A DNA stretch of 64,000 nt from Hirsutella rhossiliensis (Eukaryota; Ascomycota; Sordariomycetes; Hypocreales; Ophiocordycipitaceae). Shown in pieces: positions 56,877-64,000 of this stretch. The notes under the pieces were generated by a model. It had not been told where the DNA came from, ran no database searches, and saw nothing but the letters and a program-made list of their open reading frames with translations. The position numbers were made by a program, and so were the translations under genes. The stretch lies in the NCBI RefSeq assembly GCF_020360975.1, contig NW_025408667.1, positions 8,122,001 through 8,186,000 on the forward strand, given 5' to 3'. Each line of letters starts with the position of its first letter. Positions within the stretch are counted from its first letter, which is position 1.

Positions 56877-59800
56877 GACTCCAGTCTTGTGAGGATAATA
56901 GCCAGCTTATCTCCAGAAGAGTGCGTCACCCCAAGAAAAAAATGACAGGTGGGAGTAAGAGACCGATAGGTAAAGAACGATTCAAGGATAAGCGTGGGAC
57001 CCTCCTCAGAAGTCGATGTTAACGACAGGTTGGACAAGCGAGGCGGGTGCTCTATAAGCTGGAGATCATGGCGTCTCACTGTTGGACAACCAGCGCCTTT
57101 AAAGGCGGCTACCCAGAGGTTGGTTTCCACATGGCCATGAAGCAAGCCCCTGGCTGTGAAGCAGAATTGTCTGCTTGCAGTCCCTGCCGCCGCCACGAAT
57201 TCGAATGCGAACGGCGGAGTGGGTTGGTGGAGAAGCCTCGCTGCATTGCTCCCGTCTTCAAGACGGGTATGACAGGGCAGGGATGCCGAGGCGATTCACA
57301 AAGGGTTACGATCGTTCGCCGTGTCGCAACATACATACAACAAGGGACGAATGTTTGTTCGCGAAGAGCTCGATGGCATTGGCAGAGGCTTGGTATGCGC
57401 ATAAACTCTTAAAGATGCCATCCGTGAGCACCAGGCAGCATGAAAGCGGCAGCCGGCAGGGATTATTGTCAGTTGTGAATGTCTGAAGGGGGCGAGGAGG
57501 TTGACAAGGGCAGCTTTCGAAGCTCGGATAGGAGACCCTTGTTTGCGAAAGCCTATCTTCCGCGGCTCAGGAACGTAAAGACTCCTAGTTGCGTGCGGCG
57601 GTGGGCTTGGCGGAGCGTTTAGAGTTCAGGTTTTGCTGTACCTTTTTACACTGATCCATGTTCGGACCTGAGCCGTCCATGTTTGTAGGCTTTTCGATGC
57701 TTCATCTCCAGCACAACGGCGACGTACTCGACAGAATATTCAGGGCGTTTCACGGCCCTTGAGGGCTGGTCGCCATTCTCGCCTCTTGTTTAGTGGCTTT
57801 GATGAAAAGGGGGTTTTCCGTCCGGATTCTCGAGGGCGCTTGCTAGGATATCGTCAGATGTCAATGCCAAGGACGCGTGGGGCAACATTGGTTTTTACAT
57901 ACTTTACGTTCTTGGCGGATCAGATCGCTTCATTGTCGGGGCATCCCTGACGGATCCCGTAGCCGTGTTTGCTTGAGGCTGGGGTGATCAATGATATTTG
58001 TCAATTCGTAACGATTAAAGTTAATGGCTGGCGTGAACGTCTAGGGACTCCGTAAATGGAGAACAGAGTTTCTGTCCGCACTGCCACACGCAAACGTTTG
58101 CGATGTTCTCGAGTCCTATAACATTGCAATTTGACTGTATCAATATGAATAGCTGCAGCCCGCTTGGTATGACTTTCTCGCCATCCTGATGAACGTCGAG
58201 AGGCACGACGAGCAGCATCGCTCCGGGACCCGGACAAACGTGCATGTGTTGTTAAGCACACCTGGTACATACATTACAAATCACGGAGCAAGTGCCGTGG
58301 TCTTTTAAAGATGCAGAGAAAGCCTGTCAGTCTTGCACTACGTAGCATGCTTGCCGAATAGAAGCGTGGTGGATTTTACATTATCCAGCTCGCAGCCTGA
58401 AGTCTCAGCGTTACTGAGAGGCCGCTTGTGGGTCCCACCCATTCGCCCTGGTGGCTGGGCACACCTATATATTGCCACGTGCACAACTCAATTGAGGAAT
58501 CAAGTCTGCCTTGAGGCAACTTGGAAACAGCGAGAGTCTGCATTCAGATCAGTATTGGTCGTGCGGAGTCATGCACATATGTCAAGACGGCGAGGCCTAA
58601 GCTGGGTGGTGGCTCTTGTCAACGATGATTCGAGATCAACCCGATTTCTGTTACGACCCTGGGACCCATTCGAGGCGGCGTGCCGACAACCTACCCCTTT
58701 GCAACCCCGTATAGACTCTTTATTGACTTCCAGCAAGGTCAATATTCGTAGAAAAGAGCCAGAGGGTCCCGGTACCGAGTGTCGGGCCCAGGAACAATGT
58801 TAAGCTATACATAGGTGCTCTTGGGCATAAGTCGCTCACCAATGGCATTGCGAGTACAATCTTGCATCGAGGCAAATTCTATACCCAATTTTTTCTTTCC
58901 AATCCATAAGGGTGGGAATATAAGATGGCTCGCTTCGGAAACTCTCGAACTTCAGCCTAGGTTAGGGATGAAGGAGCTTTTCTAGCAGTCGGTGACTCGA
59001 TGCTATAGGACAATAGCCTTCCGGAGTGCATATGATGAGTATAACTCATCGGGCGGCAAAGTCAACTGCAAACGCAGTGCTAGCAATTGGCTAGTAAAAG
59101 AACAAACAACAGTAACTGTCAGGACAAGAAAGGGCCTATAATACGCGTTAGTAACACCTCTATCGGGGGTGCCCTCATTTTGCATGGTGTAGCGGTATTT
59201 TACCAGCTTGACGGTAACCGTGAACAAGGAGAGGCCGGGCATAGAACACTCGGGATGGTACGGATTTCATGCCGGTAGAGTCCTCCTTGGATTCAACCCC
59301 ATTGATTGAACAGCATGAAGAATAAGATATTTGCGAGAGCCTGTTTGCTCACATGATCCGGCTCGGAAAAATAGTAGAGACCTATAGTGAACGGATCCGA
59401 GGGTAACTCGTACTATGCATGGTAGTACGCCGTTGGACAGTTTCCGTGCATCCTTGGCGAAGTCTACATGTAGCAAGTTATACTTCATTCATGTTCATCG
59501 GTAAAGCAAGTACGCATTCCTCAGCCAGCCTCGGGTGTGACAGCTAGATGAAACCCCGCCCGTTTCATGTTCAAAGTTTCTTTAGCGATAGTACGAGGCT
59601 TCTCTAAGCCCCTCTAGTTGGAGGATGATCTCTGCCAAGATTAGAAAGTAGTCTTCAAAAGATGATGAAATTATAAAACAATTGTTCAAATACATTGATT
59701 GCATTGCAAGATACTTAGTCAATTTGAAGCTTCTAGTAGTGGGCACGGTCTGTCGCTCCCTTCGCGGAGATACCTTTTGCTGCGGTAGATCGAAGAGTCG

Positions 59801-60008
59801 ACCCTGAAGTCAAATTGATCGCATTGTTCGTTTAAAGTGTATGTTTTTTTCTGCATGCATATAGTCCATTCCGCTGAATAGATTCACCCGATTTACAGTT
59901 ATACCTGCAACGTTTATCGTACGCGTGTCTCGGCGGGAAGCGTTTCACGTCAACAACACCGCTCGCAGACCTCTGATACACGTTAATGAACGCTAATTGA
60001 GTACCGAC
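56877..60008. other. 3.1-kb intergenic stretch
   Basis: Holds the GH16 promoter and the 3' flank of the MFS gene. AT-rich near 59600-60000. No supported coding frame, repeat or RNA gene. Confidence 0.5.
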
Positions 60009-61970
60009 TTAAATCTGATTCTTTGTCTCGGCCATGCTCGGATTGTCCGCATCTTGGTAGGGGGCAGCATTCGAATCCACCTGTATCCTTCGCGTTCCCA
60101 TTCCGGCCAGCCCAAAGACGCTGGCGGCAGCTAAAGCAGCAGCAACCACAAAAGTCCGAGTCACCGCCTTGTTGTACACGTATATTACGGTGTCGAGATC
60201 CGCCGGGGCCACAAGATCACGCACAGCCGTGGCGCCAGACCCCGTGATGAGCTTCGGATCGACGCCGGGAAGCAGCCTGCCGATTTCGGTCGCCAGAGTA
60301 CGAGCGAAAACAGAGTTTGCGACACTGACGAAGACGGAGGGACCCAGGTTCCGGCAAAATAAGACGACGGCGACACCGATCGGGGCGTCTGCCTCTTCGA
60401 GAAAGCTTTGCACTGCTACGCACGGCTGCTCGGTTGAGGCCCCGATGCCGAGGCCGGCTATGACTTGGAAAGGGATCCATCTATTGGGACCTGATGAGGC
60501 TTGGAGGGTAGACATTAACCCGGACCCGACGGACACGAGGACAGTTCCCGCCAGCATGAACGGCTGGACGTAGCCCGACTTGGTGACGATCCAGCCGCTG
60601 CTGAAGATGGCGGCAATGAACGCAATGCAAAGGGGGAGATAGCGTACGCCCGACTGCTCGGCGGACACGCCCTGGACGGCCTGGAACCATAGCGGAATCT
60701 AGAGAAACGAGGCGGTCAGCTGGGCGATACGATGGCGCGGGACAAGGGCCTTTACGTAGTAAACCAGGATGAGAAAGGCACTCTCGAGACCAAAGGTGAA
60801 GATGGAGGCAAACAGGACAGCCCGCATCCTGATGATACGCGGTGGTACGAGAGCCTTCTCGCCCATCCACCATTGCTCGATTGCAAATAACACCAGAAGC
60901 ACACCGGCGGCAGCAAAGCAGCCTATCGTGCGGTTGTCGCCCCATCCGTAGTGGGCGCCGCCAAACTCGAGAGCCAAGATCAACGACGTGATGCTCGGTA
61001 CCAAGAGAACCATGCCGAGGTAGTCGATCCCGAGCAGCGCCTTTGTCCATGCAGGCTTGGTCTCGTGCTTTGTCGGCGGCGTCCTGACCCTGACGAAGAA
61101 GAGTGTGGCAATTGCAGGGGGCGCTGCGAGTGGGAGATTGATATAGAAACACCTGTAGAGTAGGTTGCTGGTCAGCTCCAGCTCTCGCACTGGCTTCAGG
61201 CCCCAAATGGTCGTCTTATCTGCCCCCATCTTATTCGACGGGTTCCTCACCATCTCCAGCTCAGGTAGCTGTTTGTGATCAAGCCTCCGACCACCGGGCC
61301 GAAGACGGCGGCAATGCCGTACACGATGCCCAGTGCGCCAATGTACATGGGCAAGCCCTTGGGCGGCAAAGCTCCCGCAAAGAGCGCAATCGTGCCGCTT
61401 GAAAGGCCCGAGCCACCGCAGCCTGCAATGGCCCGGCCCGCGATGAACATGGCAGAGGAACGGCTGAGAGCGCAGGTGAGAGATCCAATGTGGAAAGTCG
61501 CGAGCGAGACGAGATAGATGAAGTTGACGTTGAACTCGCTGTACAGTCGGCCGAAGACGAGCTGGAAAGCACAGAGGGTCAAGAGATAGGACGAGCCGTA
61601 CCACTTGAAGGAACCGTCAGTAGGCGCATCGGGGACTTGGGAGCTGACAAGCTTCCCGTTGCAGCGGGCGATTGGAGAGGAGGCATACGCCAATGTCGCT
61701 CAAGGACTGAAACTCATCCGTGATGCGCGGTATTGCAGTGGAGATGATGCCCTCGTCGAGAAACGTGCACATGACACCGAAAATAATCGACAGCCAAATC
61801 GCAAATACTCTCTTCCTCGACATGTCGTCTGCGACCTCGACGGGCTGAGAGGTCGTCTCTTCTGACTCGCTTGACCGTTGGCGACTGGAGCTCCCGACTC
61901 GATCATCGTTGACTTCGATTGCGGCCGAGTCGAGCGGGCGAGTCGGCGGGGGCGCTGCAGATTGGCTCAT
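60009..61970 (-). CDS. DHA2-type MFS exporter
   Basis: A 573-residue major facilitator of the 14-segment drug:H+ antiporter-2 type, a plasma-membrane exporter of drugs or small metabolites. Exons in matching phase: 61689-61970, 61251-61603, 60756-61152 and 60009-60698. The cytosolic start is Ser/Glu-rich (about residues 1-50). Transmembrane 1 contains FLDEGIISTAIPRI. WYGSSYLLTLCAFQ and GRLYSEF follow, then the antiporter motif GPVVGGLI before SWRWCFYINLP. The second half has VQGVSAEQSGVRYLP and GWIVTKSGYVQP. It is close to toxin/fungicide efflux pumps found in fungal clusters. No PKS or NRPS gene lies in this window, so its substrate is open. Confidence 0.9.
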
Positions 61971-63346
61971 GTTGTTGTAGGCTTGGTGGAATATATGCCC
62001 TCAACGCTCATTTTTTGGCCTTGTTCAACGAGAGTCAGGATGGCATCATGAGACGGGGGCCGGCAGGGGACTCGGATCGGTCGACCACGCTGCTGGATAG
62101 GTCAAGGATAAGGTCGATCTCTGCTACGTAGCAGATGTCTGATATATGTTGGCACCTGTTGCTCTTATACCTATTTCCTTATGCCCCGGCCAGGGTGCAT
62201 GCAAGATACGAGCTACGCTCCGCTACCCTTTCCACGGTCATGCTATCCGTCCCGGCGTCGACGGGTAATCGGCTGGAGCCGGGGTCCTAAACGGGGTATT
62301 GCTCCGCCCTGCCCCGTGGAAGACCCTTCCCGTCGTCTGGGCGTGGATAAATTTTCAGGTTGCATTAGGCTTCGATGGAGACTAAATAAAGGGCCACGGC
62401 TACCTGTGCCGAGTGAACTCCCTACTACTCGCGTATAAACAGCCTCAAGTCACACTCTCATGTTAATGGCAATGGCGCCTGCAAACCTGACCATGTCAAA
62501 GCCCCCCGAAGCCAATTATTTGTTTGGGTGTTTCAATCCCTTCTTGCGCACCGGCAAACCCTCGTTTACTTGGACGGCGGCCAGCAAAGGGTCCACCCAG
62601 CTTTATTGGTCTCGAACCAAGAATACCCATCCGGACCACAGCTCGGAATAGGGATGGGACAAGGGCCCTTTTGCATGATGACCTGTCGTCGTTGCTCAAT
62701 GGATCCCGTCGATACGAGCAAGTCGGTAATATTATAACCCGATTCGCACAGAGCACTGATTTTGCGCCGTGAAGTGTGGAATATTGTCTTGGCTGTCCTT
62801 TCCGAGCATAAACATGACCCGCACCCGATCTTCCCGAATGTGGGTCAACAACTGCAGGGCGAGGATGGCCAGGGACCGCAAGCAGGCTGTTTGGGCCTCG
62901 TCTTACAGTTTATTTATAGAACTCGGCCATGATCACAGCATAGTACACGCACACATATCAGCAGTTTTCGTCATTATCAAGACCGAACGCCCGTGCATAT
63001 AGGGAAGGTTGGGAAAGGCTCGGTCACTTCTCCGCAAAAGCCCAGCGAACCAGGATCCAGGAAATGCAATGCAGATAGAAGCAGTTGTTTATTGAATGGA
63101 CATACAGTAAAATATAATCATTCACGTTGATGCAACCTAGGACACGACTTCATTCCATAAGTCATGTTCATCATTCACGTCACCCAGTGAAGGGCTCGGC
63201 ATGGTGGCAATTTGAGAATGAAGCCTTTGATGGAGCATTAGGAACATATATCCAGTCCAACATAAAGTTTTTGAGAAGCTCTCCGCCAGCGAAACCGGCA
63301 AACTGACCGAAAAGAGCCTCTCCCTTGCCTTGTCAGCCTTGGGCAT
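61971..63346. other. intergenic: MFS exporter promoter
   Basis: About 1.4 kb between two minus-strand genes, holding the exporter promoter and the 3' flank of the HsbA-like gene. Nothing further supported. Confidence 0.5.
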
Positions 63347-63877
63347 TTAGCACTTGCCCGGCGTAAAGTCGTCCTGGGCCTGCTGCAAAACCTGGGTGAT
63401 CTCTGATGCCTTGCGATGGGCGATATCCTGGGCCGCCTGCGGAATCTTGGATACGAAGGCGGCGACGAGCTGGCTGCTGGACGAAACGATATGGTCGATC
63501 TGAGTCCGCGTCCGGCCGCACTGCCCTGCGGCTTGGACCACCGAGCGTCTGGCCACGAGCTCCTTGGAGAGAATACCCCCGTGGTCCCGCAGGCTTTCAA
63601 CGGCGGGCAACAACTGGAGGGCCTCGGCGAGCTCCAGGTTGGGAGAGCCTTGGACAAGTGTGGTGCCGGAGTTGATGGTGGCAACGAGCGACTCGGCCTT
63701 TGAAATTACGCCTCCCACGTCACCCTTGAAGGCCTTGACGGTGGTGACCAGAGCGTCAATGTCGGCCTGGACCTTGGTCAAAACTCCGGTGACGATCTTG
63801 ATGTCGCGTTCGACGACAGGCCCGGCGAACGCGCCAGCAGCGAGGCATACGAGGGCGAGAGGGGCGGAGTACTTCAT
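63347..63877 (-). CDS. HsbA-like cell-wall/surface protein
   Basis: A 176-residue single-exon secreted protein of the hydrophobic surface-binding protein A / cell-wall galactomannoprotein family. In Aspergillus HsbA binds hydrophobic surfaces and helps recruit hydrolases; some relatives are antigenic mannoproteins. Signal peptide: MKYSAPLALVCLAAGAFAG. The rest is almost all amphipathic helix: IVTGVLTKVQADIDALVTTVKAFKG near the N-terminus, a central VESLRDHGG segment and a C-terminal QVLQQAQDDFTPGKC. Only two Cys residues are present in the mature part (CGRTR and the final residue), which could pair. Its promoter runs to the right edge of the window. Confidence 0.85.
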   Translation of the reverse strand: MKYSAPLALVCLAAGAFAGPVVERDIKIVTGVLTKVQADIDALVTTVKAFKGDVGGVISKAESLVATINSGTTLVQGSPNLELAEALQLLPAVESLRDHGGILSKELVARRSVVQAAGQCGRTRTQIDHIVSSSSQLVAAFVSKIPQAAQDIAHRKASEITQVLQQAQDDFTPGKC

Positions 63878-64000
63878 GATTGCTTGCGCGAACCGGTCGG
63901 AGACTCTTCTAAGCCTTTGCAGAAAGAAAGCGGTGGTGCTTGAAACAAGCGGATAGAAAGCTGGTTGCTGTCACTTGAAATGGACAAGGAATCTACCGAA

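Noticed and set aside
60009..63877. secondary-metabolite gene cluster around the DHA2 exporter
   Set aside because: No PKS, NRPS, terpene synthase, oxidase or cluster transcription factor is visible nearby; an exporter alone is not evidence.

Overview
The window comes from a filamentous ascomycete, most likely a Sordariomycete and probably Hypocreales. The evidence is genes with many short GT-AG introns (about 50-140 bp), GC-rich coding sequence, and a gene set typical of that group: a subgroup C chitinase beside a LysM protein, a prokaryotic-type secreted phospholipase A2, an HsbA-like wall protein and a GPI-type GH16 protein. There are no prokaryotic operons, CRISPR arrays or rRNA genes, and I found no tRNA by eye.

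Layout. (1) 0-18.5 kb is an accessory region scarred by transposons. An oligopeptide transporter gene (minus strand) has lost its native C-terminal tail to a retrotransposon LTR at 546-767. That LTR belongs to a cluster of two identical direct copies with an inverted copy between them. Next is a large killer-toxin-like GH18 chitinase gene (minus, 4506-13951) split by a 3.1-kb hAT transposon (6574-9669) with 8-bp target-site duplications. Upstream of it, on the same strand, is an apparently intact two-LysM secreted protein gene. (2) 20-36 kb is a housekeeping island: Mpv17/PMP22 family protein, phosphoglycerate kinase, the proteasome lid protein Sem1/Dss1, an Iml2-type protein, a large alpha/beta hydrolase and the splicing factor Cwf19. 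(3) 36.7-64 kb is a loosely packed region of secreted and surface proteins: an endonuclease/exonuclease/phosphatase family protein, an S10 serine carboxypeptidase, a phospholipase A2, a frameshifted secreted-protein gene, a 1.19-kb terminal-inverted-repeat element flanked by TA, a 1,444-residue GH16 protein, a DHA2-type MFS exporter and an HsbA-like protein.

How the genes work together. The chitinase and LysM protein form the same-strand pair known from fungal killer-toxin-like chitinase loci. The LysM partner would bind chitin, and the chitinase resembles the alpha/beta subunit of yeast killer toxins with a variable C-terminal cargo region. Here that cargo region looks like a degenerate NucA/NucB-type nuclease segment followed by a strongly acidic last exon. 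The hAT insertion stops the reading frame upstream of that region, so the locus is probably inactive, although the host exons on both sides are still in frame with each other. I derived exon boundaries by hand from splice sites and reading phase. Boundaries in the 5.1-5.5 kb part of the chitinase are only approximate.
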